This document shows positions 35,818 to 45,417 of a stretch of DNA of 64,000 nt, piece after piece (within the stretch, counting starts at the first letter, position 1; each line of letters opens with the position of its first letter). This DNA is from Pseudonocardia hydrocarbonoxydans (lineage in GTDB: Bacteria > Actinomycetota > Actinomycetes > Mycobacteriales > Pseudonocardiaceae): contig NZ_BJNG01000014.1 of assembly GCF_006539565.1 (NCBI RefSeq), forward strand, positions 243,164 to 307,163, in the 5' to 3' direction. Under the pieces are notes generated by a model. It was not told the origin of the DNA. It searched no databases and saw only the letters and a list, made by a program, of their open reading frames with translations. A program made the position numbers and the translations under genes.

Positions 35818-37044
35818 TCAGCCGCGGACGGCGTGGCGCAGCCCGGAGCGGGCCAGCGCGACGCCACCCGCGGCCATGCCCACCACGCCGACCCACAGGG
35901 CGGGGCGGAACCCGACGACGTCGGCCAACACCCCGCCCGTCGGCGCGCCGATCGTGATCGCGGCCCGGTTGAACGAGCGCATCGTCGCGCCGGTCCGGCC
36001 CTGCAGCCCGTCGGCGGTGACACCCTGGCGGTAGGACATCTCGGTCGGGCCCTCCAGCCCCATCCCCAGCCCCACGACGAACTGCCCGGCGGCCGCCACC
36101 GCCGTCGCCGCGACCGGGGACGGGGCCACCGAGGCCGTGATGACGACGGCGAAGCCGCCCGCCTCCAGCACGCGCGATCCGGCGATCGCCGTCCCGATGC
36201 CGACGCGGTCGGCCAGCGCCTGCGCCTGCGTCGTCCCGGCCAGGGCACCGACCCCGGCCACCGCGTAGGTGACGCCGAGCCCGACCGCCCCGATCCCGAG
36301 CTCGCGCAGGGCGAAGAAGGCGTAGACCGTGGTGAGCAGGGAGTGGCAGACGAACCACCAGTGCGTGCCCAGCGCGAGCGGGCGCAACGTCGGGTGCCGG
36401 TAGACCCAGGCGAGCCCCTCCCCGGCCTGGGCGAGGACCCGGCGCAGTCCCGGGGGCTCACGCGGCACCGGGTCCTCCGGGGCGGTGCGCGCGAGCAGGA
36501 CCGCGGAGACGGCGTGGCTCAGCGCGTCGACGCCGGTGCCCAGCGGCGCGCCCAGCCACCCGACGAGACCGCCCCCGACCGCCTGCCCGCCGGTCTGCGC
36601 GACGGCCTCGCTCTGCTCGATCCGGGCGTTGGCCCGGGGCAGCGCCGCGCGCGGGAGCAGCCGGGGCAGGAACGACTGGTGGGCGGCGTCGTTGCCGATC
36701 GAGAGCGTCCCGAACACCAGCATCAGCCCGGCCAGCACGGGGATCGTCAGCACCCCGGCCAGCGCCGTCGCGACCACCACGGCCAGCACGAGCGCCCGCC
36801 CGGCGTCGGTGGCGACGAGCAGCGGGCGGCGGCGCACCCGGTCGGCCAGCACCCCCGCGAACAACCCCACGAGCAGGTACGGGGCCCAACGGGCGGCGCT
36901 GACCGCGCCGAGGTCGGCCGCCGACCCGTCCAGGTCGCGCTCGACGAGCACGACCAGGGCGACCGACCCGACCGCGGTGCCGAGGTAGGAGACGGTGGAG
37001 GCGAGCCAGAACCGGCGGAACCCCGGCTCCTCCCGCAACCGCAC
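35818..37044 (-). CDS. MFS transporter (MFS_3, enterobactin-exporter type)
   Basis: The 408-residue protein has about 11-12 membrane segments and the MFS_3 features RRFWLASTVSYLGTAVGSVAL, ADRVRRRPLLVATDAGRAL (loop 2-3 motif) and a repeat in the second half. It is probably a proton-driven exporter for siderophores, macrolides or other small molecules. GTG at 37044 follows the NUDIX stop by 5 bp, so the NUDIX gene and this gene are one transcript. The 3' end lies 6 bp from the convergent acyl-CoA ligase gene. Confidence 0.86.
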   Translation of the reverse strand: MRLREEPGFRRFWLASTVSYLGTAVGSVALVVLVERDLDGSAADLGAVSAARWAPYLLVGLFAGVLADRVRRRPLLVATDAGRALVLAVVVATALAGVLTIPVLAGLMLVFGTLSIGNDAAHQSFLPRLLPRAALPRANARIEQSEAVAQTGGQAVGGGLVGWLGAPLGTGVDALSHAVSAVLLARTAPEDPVPREPPGLRRVLAQAGEGLAWVYRHPTLRPLALGTHWWFVCHSLLTTVYAFFALRELGIGAVGLGVTYAVAGVGALAGTTQAQALADRVGIGTAIAGSRVLEAGGFAVVITASVAPSPVAATAVAAAGQFVVGLGMGLEGPTEMSYRQGVTADGLQGRTGATMRSFNRAAITIGAPTGGVLADVVGFRPALWVGVVGMAAGGVALARSGLRHAVRG

Positions 37045-37049
37045 CCGGC

Positions 37050-37526
37050 CTACCGGAACCCGAACGCGGTGATCGCCGGCAGGCCACCGCCCGCCACGCC
37101 GTCCAGGACGTGGCGCTCGTGCGGCACGACCGGGTCGGGCAGGTCGTCGAGGGCGAACCAGCCCAGCCCCGCGCTGCGCTCGGGCTCCATGGTCCGCGGC
37201 TCGCCCGTCCAGCGGCGGCAGGTGAAGAAGAAGTCGACGCGCTCGTCGATCTCCAGGCCCGTCCGGTTGGTGCGGTGCATCGTGGTGAGCGGGACGAGGT
37301 CGGCGGCGTCCACGACGATCCCCAGCTCCTCCGCGGCCTCGCGGACGGCGGCGGCGTGCACCGACTCCCCCGCCTCGACGTGTCCGGCGGCCGCCGCGGC
37401 CCAGAACCCGTCGCGGTACCCGGTGCCCGCCCGCAGCTGCAACAGCACGCGCCCGTCGTCGATCAGCAGCACGTAGGCGGCAGGCACCACACGAAACCCC
37501 ACGTCGGGCGACCCTACCCGCGCCAT
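37050..37526 (-). CDS. NUDIX hydrolase
   Basis: The 158-residue product contains a full Nudix box, GX5EX7REUXEEXGU, in GHVEAGESVHAAAVREAAEELGI. It hydrolyses nucleoside-diphosphate-linked compounds; the substrate is not known. The ATG at 37526-37524 lies inside the left arm of the 66-bp palindrome, so the repeat supplies the start codon and the mRNA's 5' end would be in a hairpin. Co-transcribed with the downstream MFS gene. A longer reading frame through the palindrome exists but has no support. Confidence 0.9.
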   Translation of the reverse strand: MARVGSPDVGFRVVPAAYVLLIDDGRVLLQLRAGTGYRDGFWAAAAAGHVEAGESVHAAAVREAAEELGIVVDAADLVPLTTMHRTNRTGLEIDERVDFFFTCRRWTGEPRTMEPERSAGLGWFALDDLPDPVVPHERHVLDGVAGGGLPAITAFGFR

Positions 37527-37589
37527 GATCACCAGGAGTGGGACATGGGCGTCACCGGTGGCGCGGATGTCCCACTCCTGGCGATCATG
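37524..37589. repeat. 66-bp imperfect palindrome containing the NUDIX start codon
   Basis: Arms of 23 bp (37524-37546 and 37567-37589) match in 22 positions as inverted repeats, and the 20-base middle has CACCGGTG exactly at the same centre. Only a few pairs fail. The arms begin CATGATCACCAGGAGTGGGA and mirror it. It resembles REP/MITE-type palindromes rather than a terminator, as it lies between divergent genes. Confidence 0.88.
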
Positions 37590-37641
37590 ACGACCGGGCG
37601 GCCGCGTCGGGACACTTGCGTCCCGGAGGACAGTCACAGGC

Positions 37642-38451
37642 ATGGCACTACGGATGGCGGAGCACGTCGCGACCTCCTTCGACGCCCTGCGCGTGGAGCC
37701 CACCCCGGTGCACCTGCGCGCCACCCTGGACGGCACCCCGGCCCTCGACACGCGGGAGGCGCTGCTCGTCTGGGAGCCGGGCCGGGTGGTCCCCCAATAC
37801 GCCGTCCCCGTCGCCGACGTGCGGGCCGAGCTGGTCCCCGGTGGCGACGGGGACCGCCACGGCCCCGGCGCCCAGCCGCTCGGCCCGGGCGGGCGCACCG
37901 TGCTGACGCCCGACACCGGCTTCGGCGTGCACACCACCGACGGCGAGCCGCTGACGATCCGCCTCGACGGGCGCGAGCGCGCGGGTGCCGCGTTCCGGCC
38001 CGCCGACCCGGACCTGGCGGGCTACGTCGTCGTCGACTTCCCGGCGCTGGAGTGGACCGAGGAGGACGCGCCGGTCGTCGGGCACCCGCGCGACCCCTTC
38101 CACCGCGTCGACGCCCGGCCCTCGCACCGGCACGTCCGGATCTCCCTCGACGGGCGGACCCTCGCCGAGAGCCGCCGCCCGCTGCTGGTCACCGAGACCT
38201 GGCTGCCGGTGCGCTGGTACCTGCCGCAGGACGACGTCACCGGGCTCACCGGCAGTGACACCGTCACCGAGTGCGCCTACAAGGGCGTCGCCCGCTATCT
38301 CGCGGTGGGCGGGCGCGACGTCGCCTGGTACTACCCGGACCCGCTGCCGGGGATGGAGGCGCTGGCCGGACTCGTCTCGTTCTTCACCGAGCACGTCGAC
38401 GTCACCCTCGACGGTGTCGACGTGACGCGCCCGATCTCCCCCTGGACGTGA
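37642..38451 (+). CDS. DUF427 domain protein (two copies of the domain)
   Basis: The 269-residue protein contains two related beta-rich DUF427 units; the second has the family pattern: DGRTLAESRRPLLVTETWLPVRWYLPQDDV, then T-x-C-x-Y-K-G-V-A-R-Y and DVAWYYPDPL. DUF427 has no clear role. The N-terminal unit is divergent. GGAGG is about 12 bases before the ATG at 37642, a little far. It lies between the 66-bp palindrome and the LLM oxidoreductase gene, 25 bp away on the same strand. Confidence 0.85.
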   Translation: MALRMAEHVATSFDALRVEPTPVHLRATLDGTPALDTREALLVWEPGRVVPQYAVPVADVRAELVPGGDGDRHGPGAQPLGPGGRTVLTPDTGFGVHTTDGEPLTIRLDGRERAGAAFRPADPDLAGYVVVDFPALEWTEEDAPVVGHPRDPFHRVDARPSHRHVRISLDGRTLAESRRPLLVTETWLPVRWYLPQDDVTGLTGSDTVTECAYKGVARYLAVGGRDVAWYYPDPLPGMEALAGLVSFFTEHVDVTLDGVDVTRPISPWT

Positions 38452-38464
38452 CGTGACCCGTCGG

Positions 38465-38470
38465 TAACAT
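38465..38470 (+). promoter_or_regulatory. Candidate leaderless -10 element (TAACAT)
   Basis: TAACAT matches TANNNT and ends six bases before the ATG of the LLM oxidoreductase; no ribosome site is present. It would give this gene its own promoter 14 bp after the DUF427 stop. Confidence 0.5.
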
Positions 38471-38476
38471 CGTCGC

Positions 38477-39508
38477 ATGCTGCTGTCGACTCAACTCCAG
38501 TACGGCGACGACCCCATCAACAACGCCGAGGCGGTGGTCGGCCTGGAGAAGGCGGGGCTCGACGTCGTCTGGGTCGCCGAGGCCTACAGCTTCGACGCCG
38601 TCTCCCTGATGGGCTATCTCGCCGCGCGCACCGAGCGCGTCCAGATCGGGGCCGGGATCCTGCCGATCTACAGCCGCACGCCCACGCTGACGGCCATGAG
38701 CGCGGCCGGCATCGACGCGCTGTCCGGCGGCCGCATGATCCTCGGGCTCGGCGCCTCCGGCCCGCAGGTCATCGAGGGCTTCCACGGCGTGCCCTACGAC
38801 AAGCCGCTGGCCCGCACGCGCGAGGTCGTCGAGATCTGCCGCCAGGTGTGGCGCCGGGAGAGGATCCAGCACGAGGGGATCTACACCATCCCGCTGCCCG
38901 AGGGGCAGGGCACCGGGCTGGGCAAGCCGCTCAAGCTGATCAACCACCCGAAGCGCGCCGACATCCCGATCTGGATCGCCGCGCTCGGGGACAAGAACGT
39001 CGAGCTGACCGCGGAGATCGCGCAGGGCTGGCTGCCGCACGTCGTGATGCCGGAGCGGATGCGCGAGACGTTCGGCGCCGCCCTGGACGCCGGCACCGCC
39101 AAGCGCGCCCCCGAGCTGGGCCCGTTGCAGGTCACCGGCGGCGGCGTCCTGGCCATCGAGGACGACATGATGGACGGCGCCCGCCAGATGCACCGGCACA
39201 TGAGCGCGCTCTACATCGGCGGCATGGGCGCCCGCGGCAAGAACTTCTACAACACCGTCTTCCAGCGCCAGGGCTACGCCGACGACGCGAAGACCGTGCA
39301 GGACCTCTACCTCGACGGGAAGAAGGAGGAGGCCGCGGCGGCACTGCCCGAGGACTTCCTCGCCCACACCTCGCTGATCGGGCCGCCGTCGTTCGTCAAG
39401 GAGCGGATCGCTGCGTTGCGTGAGGCGGGTGTGACGCACCTGCACGTCAACCCGATCAGCTCCGACCCGCAGAAGGTGTTGTCGCAGGTGAAGGAGTGGC
39501 TGCAGTAG
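38477..39508 (+). CDS. LLM-class F420-dependent oxidoreductase
   Basis: The 343-residue protein has a luciferase-like TIM barrel: GLDVVWVAEAYSFDAVSLMGYLA, ERVQIGAGILPIYSRTP, DALSGGRMILGLGASGPQVIEGFHG and IPIWIAALGDKNVELTAEIAQGW. These are features of F420-dependent (MSMEG_2256-like) oxidoreductases in actinobacteria. It transfers hydride between F420H2 and a small organic molecule. Substrate unknown. The ATG has no ribosome site; a TAACAT -10 six bases upstream supports leaderless translation. Confidence 0.88.
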   Translation: MLLSTQLQYGDDPINNAEAVVGLEKAGLDVVWVAEAYSFDAVSLMGYLAARTERVQIGAGILPIYSRTPTLTAMSAAGIDALSGGRMILGLGASGPQVIEGFHGVPYDKPLARTREVVEICRQVWRRERIQHEGIYTIPLPEGQGTGLGKPLKLINHPKRADIPIWIAALGDKNVELTAEIAQGWLPHVVMPERMRETFGAALDAGTAKRAPELGPLQVTGGGVLAIEDDMMDGARQMHRHMSALYIGGMGARGKNFYNTVFQRQGYADDAKTVQDLYLDGKKEEAAAALPEDFLAHTSLIGPPSFVKERIAALREAGVTHLHVNPISSDPQKVLSQVKEWLQ

Positions 39509-39596
39509 GTGACAGGGGGTCCGTGTCGGTGACGTCGGGTGACCGCTCACACTCTGTGGTGTACCGGCCGTCGTCACCGACCCGCGGGAGCGTGCG

Positions 39597-40370
39597 TTGC
39601 CCGACCTCGTCATCGCCACCTCCGACGATCCGCTGGAGCCGGAGCAGTACCGGTTCGTGGCGACGGACGCGTGGTGGCTGGGCAGCTTCGGCCCCTACCA
39701 GCACCTCACCGAGCACCGGCTGCGCACCTGGATCCCGGCCGAGCCCGAGCGCGACTGGCTGCTCGACCGCTCGCTGACCGGCCGGCAGCGCTGGCTCACG
39801 GGATCGCTGGAACAGGCCCGCGAGGACGGCTTCGAGCTGCACGACGTCGCGCCGGTCGGGCTGTTCCGCGCGCCGTTCGGCGAGTTCCACCGCGACCGCG
39901 ACGACGACTGCATCGAGCTGCCGCAGCGCCGTCGCGGCAGCTGGCAGGTGCCCACCCCGGAGTTCCTCGACCGGCTGCCGCGCGACCCCGCCGCCCTGCT
40001 GGAGCGCCTGGAGGCCGACCACCCCGGCCGCTGGGCCGCCCCGTTCAGCGGCGCCGTCGACGCGCTGCGCACCTGCCTGGTGCCCGCCGAGCTGCGGGCC
40101 GTCCTCTACCGCGCGCTCACCGGGCTGCCCGGCGTCACCGTCGCCGACGAGACGGTCGCCTTCGACGGCCGCGAGTGCGTCGTACTCGTCCACGACGCCG
40201 GGCGCACCCGCACCGAGCTGATGATCGACATCGCCGACGGCCAGTTCGCCGGGGAGCGCGACACCACCCGCATCGACTCCCGTTGCGGGCTGCCCGTCGA
40301 CACCCTCGTCGGGGAGACCGCCGTGCACACGGCCGTGGTCGACGAACTCGGCGAGCAGCCCGACCGGTAG
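39597..40370 (+). CDS. Hypothetical protein (257 aa)
   Basis: I do not recognise this protein with confidence. The product has tryptophan-rich N-terminal segments (FVATDAWWLGSFGPYQHL, RLRTWIPAEPERDWLLDR) and a mainly beta-strand C-terminal half (RAVLYRALTGLPGVTVADETV, TELMIDIADGQFAGERDTTR). The C-terminal half recalls the extracytoplasmic part of CU044_5270-type proteins, but there is no membrane segment. TTG at 39597 is used because GGGAG lies seven bases upstream and the frame then opens directly into the conserved-looking part. It is 88 bp downstream of the LLM gene. Confidence 0.72.
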   Translation: MPDLVIATSDDPLEPEQYRFVATDAWWLGSFGPYQHLTEHRLRTWIPAEPERDWLLDRSLTGRQRWLTGSLEQAREDGFELHDVAPVGLFRAPFGEFHRDRDDDCIELPQRRRGSWQVPTPEFLDRLPRDPAALLERLEADHPGRWAAPFSGAVDALRTCLVPAELRAVLYRALTGLPGVTVADETVAFDGRECVVLVHDAGRTRTELMIDIADGQFAGERDTTRIDSRCGLPVDTLVGETAVHTAVVDELGEQPDR

Positions 40371-40382
40371 CCCGGTCGGCCG

Positions 40383-40841
40383 CTACCGCAGCGGCTGCTC
40401 GGCCCCACCGCGCTCGGCATCGGGACGGCGGCCGTGGATGCGCCGCTGCGCCTCGTCGATCGGCACGTCGTTGATGCTGGCCTCGCGCCGCCGCATGTAG
40501 CCCTCGTCGTCGAACTCCCACAGCTCGTTGCCGTAGGACCGCCACCACTGCCCGTCGACGTCACGGCACTCGTACTGGAACCGCACCGCGATCCGGTTGC
40601 CCGCGAAGGCCCACAGGTCCTTGCGCAGCGCGTACTCGAGCTCGCGGTCCCACTTGTCGCGCAGGAACCCCGCGATCTCGGCCCGGCCGGTGACGAAGCG
40701 GTCGCGGTTGCGCCACACGGAGTCCGCGGAGTAGGCGGCGGCGACCTTCTCCGGGTCCCGGGTGTTCCAGGCGTCCTCGGCGGCCTGGACCTTCGCGGCA
40801 GCGCTCACGGCGTCGAACGGGGGCAGGGGCGGGCGGCTCAT
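40383..40841 (-). CDS. NTF2-like / DUF1348 (SnoaL-type) protein
   Basis: The 152-residue protein has the DUF1348 pattern: [35 protein letters not shown]. It is a small cone-shaped NTF2-like fold of unknown substrate. GAGGAG lies seven bases before the ATG at 40841. Its promoter would share the 155-bp gap with kgd. It ends 12 bp from the convergent hypothetical gene. Confidence 0.87.
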   Translation of the reverse strand: MSRPPLPPFDAVSAAAKVQAAEDAWNTRDPEKVAAAYSADSVWRNRDRFVTGRAEIAGFLRDKWDRELEYALRKDLWAFAGNRIAVRFQYECRDVDGQWWRSYGNELWEFDDEGYMRRREASINDVPIDEAQRRIHGRRPDAERGGAEQPLR

Positions 40842-40941
40842 CGGCGTCTCCTCGGGTCGGTCGGGTCCCGGTCGGTCATCGTGGAGCGACGTCTGTGACC
40901 GACGTCCGTCCACTGCGGTACCCGGGCCGGACGGCGGGGAC

Positions 40942-40947
40942 TAACCT
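40942..40947 (+). promoter_or_regulatory. Candidate -10 element for kgd (TAACCT)
   Basis: TAACCT matches TANNNT and would give a leader of roughly 43 bases before the GTG at 40997. No -35 of the TTGACA type is visible. Confidence 0.35.
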
Positions 40948-40996
40948 GACACCACGTTCCCGGCGATGACGCTATCCGATCAAGGCGGTCCTCAGC

Positions 40997-43900
40997 GTGT
41001 CCAGCAGCAGTACCTCGAACCCGGCCAGCGACTTCGGTCCCAACGAATGGCTGGTCGAGGAGATGTACCAGCGATTCCTCGACGACCCCGCCACGGTCGA
41101 CCCGGCATGGCACGAGTTCTTCGCCGACTACCGACCCGACGACGGCGCGCCCGCGGCGACGAACGGCGCGGCCCCGCCGTCGACGACCCCGGGACCGGCA
41201 CCCACCCCCGCCGCCGAGCCCGCGGAACCCACCGAGGAACGCCGCACCGCCGACCGCGCCGCGATGACGCCGCCCGACGCCGCGCCGAGCAGCGCCCCGT
41301 CGAAGCCCGCCGCGAAGGCCCCGGAGCGCAAGCCGGAACCCGCCCCGAGCAAGCCCGCCGCGGGCACGTCCTCGCAGGCCGCGAAGCCCGCCGCCCCGGC
41401 CGGTGGCGACGGCGAGGTCACCCCGATCCGCGGCGCCGCGAACGCCGTGGTCAAGAACATGAACGCCTCGCTGACCGTCCCCACGGCCACGAGCGTGCGC
41501 GCGGTCCCGGCGAAGCTGCTCGCCGACAACCGGGTCGTCATCAACAACCAGCTCAAGCGCACCCGCGGCGGCAAGATCAGCTTCACGCACCTGATCGGGT
41601 ACGCCGTGGTCAAGGCGCTGGCCGACTTCCCGGTGATGAACCGGCACTTCGTCGAGACCGACGGCAAGCCCACCGTCGTGGCGCCCGAGCACGTCAACCT
41701 GGGCCTGGCCATCGACCTGCCCGGCAAGAACGGTCAGCGCTCGCTCGTGGTCGTGTCGATCAAGGGCTGCGAGGCGATGAACTTCGCGCAGTTCTGGTCG
41801 GCCTACGAGGACATCGTCCGCAAGGCCCGCAGCGGCGGGCTCACCGGCGAGGACTTCGCCGGCACCACGATCAGCCTCACCAACCCCGGCACGCTCGGCA
41901 CCAACCACTCGGTGCCCCGGCTCATGCAGGGCCAGGGCGCGATCGTCGGCGTGGGCGCGATGGAGTACCCGGCGGAGTTCCAGGGCGCCAGCGAGGAGCG
42001 GCTCGCCCAGATCGGCGTCAGCAAGATCATCACGCTGACGTCGACGTACGACCACCGGATCATCCAGGGCGCCGAGTCCGGCGACTTCCTGCGCCGCGTC
42101 CACCAGCTCCTGCTGGGCGAGGACGCCTTCTACGACGACATCTTCCGCGCCCTGCGGGTGCCCTACGAGCCCGTGCGCTGGGTGCAGGACCTGCCCGACG
42201 ACGCCGTCGACAAGACCGCGCGCGTCATCGAGCTGGTGGACGCCTACCGCACCCGCGGCCACCTGATGGCCGACACCGACCCGCTCAACTACCGCCAGCG
42301 CCGCCACCCCGACCTCGACGTGCTCTCCCACGGCCTCACGCTGTGGGACCTCGACCGCGAGTTCGCCACCGGCGGGTTCGGCGGCAAGGAGCGGATGAAG
42401 CTGCGCGACGTGCTCGGCCTGCTCCGCGACTCCTACTGCCGCACCGTCGGCACCGAGTACATGCACATCGCCGACCCCGAGCAGCGGACCTGGCTGCAGG
42501 AGCGGATCGAGGTGCCGCACCAGAAGCCGCACGCCGCCGAGCAGAAGTACATCCTGTCCAAGCTCAACGCGGCCGAGGCGTTCGAGACGTTCCTGCAGAC
42601 CAAGTACGTCGGGCAGAAGCGGTTCTCGCTCGAGGGCGGCGAGACCGTCATCCCGCTGCTCGACGCGGTGCTCGACAAGGCCGCCGAGCACGAGCTCGAC
42701 GAGGTCGTCATCGGCATGCCGCACCGCGGCCGGCTCAACGTGCTCGCCAACATCGTCGGCAAGCCGATCAGCCAGATCTTCCGGGAGTTCGAGGGCAACC
42801 TCGACCCGGGCCAGGCCCACGGCTCCGGCGACGTCAAATACCACCTGGGCGCCGAGGGCAAGTACTTCCGGATGTTCGGCGACGGCGAGACCGTCGTGTC
42901 GCTGGCCTCCAACCCGAGCCACCTCGAGGCCGTCGACCCGGTCCTGGAGGGCCTGGTCCGGGCCAAGCAGGACCTGCTCGACAAGGGCGAGGGCGGCTTC
43001 ACCGTCCTGCCGCTGATGATGCACGGCGACGCGGCGTTCGCCGGCCAGGGCGTCGTCGCCGAGACGCTCAACCTCGCGAAGCTGCGCGGCTACCGCACCG
43101 GCGGCACCGTGCACGTCGTCGTCAACAACCAGGTCGGCTTCACCACCGCTCCGGAGCACTCGCGGTCCTCGCAGTACTGCACCGACGTCGCGAAGATGAT
43201 CGACGCGCCGGTCTTCCACGTGAACGGCGACGACCCCGAGGCCTGCGTCTGGGTGGCCAAGCTGGCCGTGGAGTACCGCGAGCGCTGGCACAACGACGTC
43301 GTCATCGACATGATCTGCTACCGCCGCCGCGGCCACAACGAGGGCGACGACCCGTCGATGACGCAGCCCGCGATGTACGACGTCATCGACGCCAAGCGCA
43401 GCGTCCGCAAGATCTACACCGAGTCGCTGATCGGCCGCGGTGACATCTCCATGGAGGAGGCCGAGCACGCGCTCAAGGACTTCTCCAACCAGCTCGACCA
43501 CGTCTTCAACGAGGTCCGCGAGCTGGAGAAGACCCCGGCCGTCGCGTCGCCGTCGGTGGAGGACGAGCAGTCCATCCCCACCGACCTCGACACCTCGATC
43601 CCGCTGGAGGTGCTGCACCGCATCGGCGACGCGCACGTCGAGCTGCCCGAGGGCTTCACCGTGCACCAGCGCGTCAAGCCGGTGCTGGAGAAGCGCCTGA
43701 AGATGTCGCGCGAGGGCGACATCGACTGGGCCTTCGCCGAGCTCATCGCGATGGGCGCGCTGGTGATGGACGGCAAGCTCGTGCGCCTGTCCGGGCAGGA
43801 CAGCCGCCGCGGCACGTTCGTCCAGCGGCACTCGGTCGTGATCGACCGCCGGACCGGCGAGGAGTACTACCCGCTGCGCAACCTGAGCAAGGACCAGGAG

Positions 43901-44764
43901 CGCTTCCTGCCCTACGACTCGGCGCTCTCGGAGTTCGCGGCGGTCGGGTTCGAGTACGGCTACTCGGTGGCCAACCCGGCCGCGTTCGTGGCGTGGGAGG
44001 CGCAGTTCGGCGACTTCGTCAACGGCGCGCAGTCGATCATCGACGAGTTCATCTCCTCCGGCGAGGCGAAGTGGGGCCAGACCTCCGACGTCGCGCTGCT
44101 GCTCCCGCACGGCCTGGAGGGCCAGGGCCCCGACCACTCCTCCGGGCGCATCGAGCGGTTCCTCACGCTGTGCGCGGAGGGGTCGATGACGGTGGCGGTG
44201 CCGAGCGAGCCCGCCAACTACTTCCACCTGCTGCGCCGCCACGCCATGGACGGGATGCAGCGCCCGCTGATCTGCTTCACGCCCAAGTCGATGCTGCGCA
44301 ACCGCGCGGTCGTCAGCCCGGTCTCCGACTTCACCGGCGGCCGCTTCCGCTCGGTCATCGACGACCCGCTCTACCGCGGCAACGACGGCCCCGCGGGCGA
44401 CGTCCGGCGCGTGCTGCTGTGCAGCGGCAAGATCTACTGGGAGCTGGCGGCTCAGCGCGAGAAGCGCGGCGTCGAGGACGTGGCGATCGTCCGCATCGAG
44501 CAGCTCTACCCGGTCGCCGACCGCCAGCTGGCCGCGGTGCTGGAGCGCTACCCCAACGCCGAGGACGTCCGCTGGGTGCAGGAGGAGCCGGCCAACCAGG
44601 GCGCCTGGCCGTTCCTCGGGCTGGTGCTGCCGGAGAAGCTCCCCCGGCTCGTCGGCATCCGCCGGGTCTCGCGGCGCCGGATGGCCGCGCCCGCGGCGGG
44701 CTCGTCGAAGGTGCACGAGGTCGAGCAGAGCGCGCTCATCGACGAGGCCTTCGGAGACCGCTAG
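40997..44764 (+). CDS. kgd: Multifunctional 2-oxoglutarate decarboxylase / dehydrogenase E1 (Kgd type)
   Basis: The 1255-residue enzyme has an N-terminal [14 protein letters not shown] motif, an Ala/Pro-rich linker at about 45-140, an E2-like succinyltransferase domain at about 145-375 ending [14 protein letters not shown] (catalytic His), and the E1 ThDP domain to the end, with the thiamine motif GDAAFAGQG to VVVNNQ. It oxidises 2-oxoglutarate in the TCA cycle and can give succinate semialdehyde. There is no lipoyl domain; a separate E2 must supply it. In mycobacteria GarA inhibits this enzyme; garA is not in the window. GTG at 40997 begins the conserved N-terminus. The small DUF6104 gene follows after 2 bp. 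Confidence 0.97.
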   Translation: MSSSSTSNPASDFGPNEWLVEEMYQRFLDDPATVDPAWHEFFADYRPDDGAPAATNGAAPPSTTPGPAPTPAAEPAEPTEERRTADRAAMTPPDAAPSSAPSKPAAKAPERKPEPAPSKPAAGTSSQAAKPAAPAGGDGEVTPIRGAANAVVKNMNASLTVPTATSVRAVPAKLLADNRVVINNQLKRTRGGKISFTHLIGYAVVKALADFPVMNRHFVETDGKPTVVAPEHVNLGLAIDLPGKNGQRSLVVVSIKGCEAMNFAQFWSAYEDIVRKARSGGLTGEDFAGTTISLTNPGTLGTNHSVPRLMQGQGAIVGVGAMEYPAEFQGASEERLAQIGVSKIITLTSTYDHRIIQGAESGDFLRRVHQLLLGEDAFYDDIFRALRVPYEPVRWVQDLPDDAVDKTARVIELVDAYRTRGHLMADTDPLNYRQRRHPDLDVLSHGLTLWDLDREFATGGFGGKERMKLRDVLGLLRDSYCRTVGTEYMHIADPEQRTWLQERIEVPHQKPHAAEQKYILSKLNAAEAFETFLQTKYVGQKRFSLEGGETVIPLLDAVLDKAAEHELDEVVIGMPHRGRLNVLANIVGKPISQIFREFEGNLDPGQAHGSGDVKYHLGAEGKYFRMFGDGETVVSLASNPSHLEAVDPVLEGLVRAKQDLLDKGEGGFTVLPLMMHGDAAFAGQGVVAETLNLAKLRGYRTGGTVHVVVNNQVGFTTAPEHSRSSQYCTDVAKMIDAPVFHVNGDDPEACVWVAKLAVEYRERWHNDVVIDMICYRRRGHNEGDDPSMTQPAMYDVIDAKRSVRKIYTESLIGRGDISMEEAEHALKDFSNQLDHVFNEVRELEKTPAVASPSVEDEQSIPTDLDTSIPLEVLHRIGDAHVELPEGFTVHQRVKPVLEKRLKMSREGDIDWAFAELIAMGALVMDGKLVRLSGQDSRRGTFVQRHSVVIDRRTGEEYYPLRNLSKDQERFLPYDSALSEFAAVGFEYGYSVANPAAFVAWEAQFGDFVNGAQSIIDEFISSGEAKWGQTSDVALLLPHGLEGQGPDHSSGRIERFLTLCAEGSMTVAVPSEPANYFHLLRRHAMDGMQRPLICFTPKSMLRNRAVVSPVSDFTGGRFRSVIDDPLYRGNDGPAGDVRRVLLCSGKIYWELAAQREKRGVEDVAIVRIEQLYPVADRQLAAVLERYPNAEDVRWVQEEPANQGAWPFLGLVLPEKLPRLVGIRRVSRRRMAAPAAGSSKVHEVEQSALIDEAFGDR

Positions 44765-44766
44765 CC

Positions 44767-44943
44767 GTGTACTCCACCGACCGCGGCATCGAGGAGCTCG
44801 TGGCGCGCCGGGAGGGCGAGTCGGTCAGCGTCGAGTGGCTGGCCGACCGCCTCCAGGCGTTCGTCGACCTCAACCCCGCCTTCGAGGACGCCGTCGAGCG
44901 CCTCTCCACCTTCCTCGCCCGCGACGACGACGCGGACGAGTAG
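44767..44943 (+). CDS. DUF6104-family small protein downstream of kgd (58 aa)
   Basis: The 58-residue product reads STDRGIEELVARREGESV then VEWLADRLQAFVDLNPAFE, a helical acidic protein matching the short actinobacterial DUF6104 family. GTG at 44767 follows kgd by 2 bp, so they are in one transcript and may be translated together. It might be an accessory of the oxoglutarate complex, but this is inferred only from position. It is short enough to be missed easily. Confidence 0.83.
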   Translation: MYSTDRGIEELVARREGESVSVEWLADRLQAFVDLNPAFEDAVERLSTFLARDDDADE

Positions 44944-44976
44944 CCCGCCCGGCTCGCCCGGGTGGCCGCCGGACGG

Positions 44977-45055
44977 GACTCGCGGGCGCGAAACGGGGGA
45001 CTCGCGGGCGCGAAACGGGGGACTCGCGGGCGGGAAACGGGGGACTCGCGGGGTG
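44977..45055. repeat. 22-bp tandem direct repeats, three full copies plus a part
   Basis: Units starting GACTCGCGGGCGCGAAA begin at 44977, 44999, 45021 and 45043 (partial). Copies one and two are identical; copy three has one change (GCGC to GCGG). They fill the gap between kgd-DUF6104 (+) and the FtsK operon (-). There are no spacers, so this is not a CRISPR array. It is not clearly a terminator. Confidence 0.9.
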
Positions 45056-45057
45056 GG

Positions 45058-45417
45058 TCAGCGGGGGCGCAGGCCGAAGCGGCGGCGCCGGGCCACCTCC
45101 GCCAGGACGTCCGCGCAGCGGGCGACCTCGGCGTCGAGCTCGTCGAGCCGGGCCGGGTCGACGCCCGGGGTCGGGGTGGGCGGGGGGCGCAGGGTCAGCC
45201 ACGACTCCTGCCACAGCCGCTCCAGCGCCGCCTCCCAGTGCAGCGCGACGACCGTCCGGGTGAGCGCGGCGCGGCCCTGCGCCTCGGTCATGGCGTCGTG
45301 CCGGGCGACCCGCTCGTACCCCAGCGCCGTCGCGCGCTCGGCGTCCTGCTCGCGCAGCTCCGCTGCGGCGGCGCTGAGCCCGTCGACGACGTCCTTGTAC
45401 TCGCGCGCGGCGCTCAC
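45058..45417 (-). CDS. Helical protein downstream of the FtsK-type ATPase (119 aa)
   Basis: The 119-residue protein starts with AREYKDVVDGLSAAAAELREQDAERATALGYERVARHD, followed by ALERLWQESWLTLRPPP and ARLDELDAEVARCADVLAEV; it is predicted to be nearly all helix with a Pro-rich hinge. I do not recognise a family. GTG at 45417 overlaps the ATPase stop (GTGA, 45414-45417), so it is coupled to that gene and probably works with it. It could be a substrate-type helical hairpin or a chaperone for the ATPase. Confidence 0.77.
   Translation of the reverse strand: MSAAREYKDVVDGLSAAAAELREQDAERATALGYERVARHDAMTEAQGRAALTRTVVALHWEAALERLWQESWLTLRPPPTPTPGVDPARLDELDAEVARCADVLAEVARRRRFGLRPR

Noticed and set aside
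37110..37641. Extended frame through the 66-bp palindrome that would fuse to DUF427 or to NUDIX
   Set aside because: Translation across the palindrome gives a spurious segment; family starts are at 37642 and 37526.
44977..45055. Possible CRISPR array from regularly spaced repeats
   Set aside because: The 22-bp units abut each other with no spacers and no cas genes are near; it is a tandem repeat.
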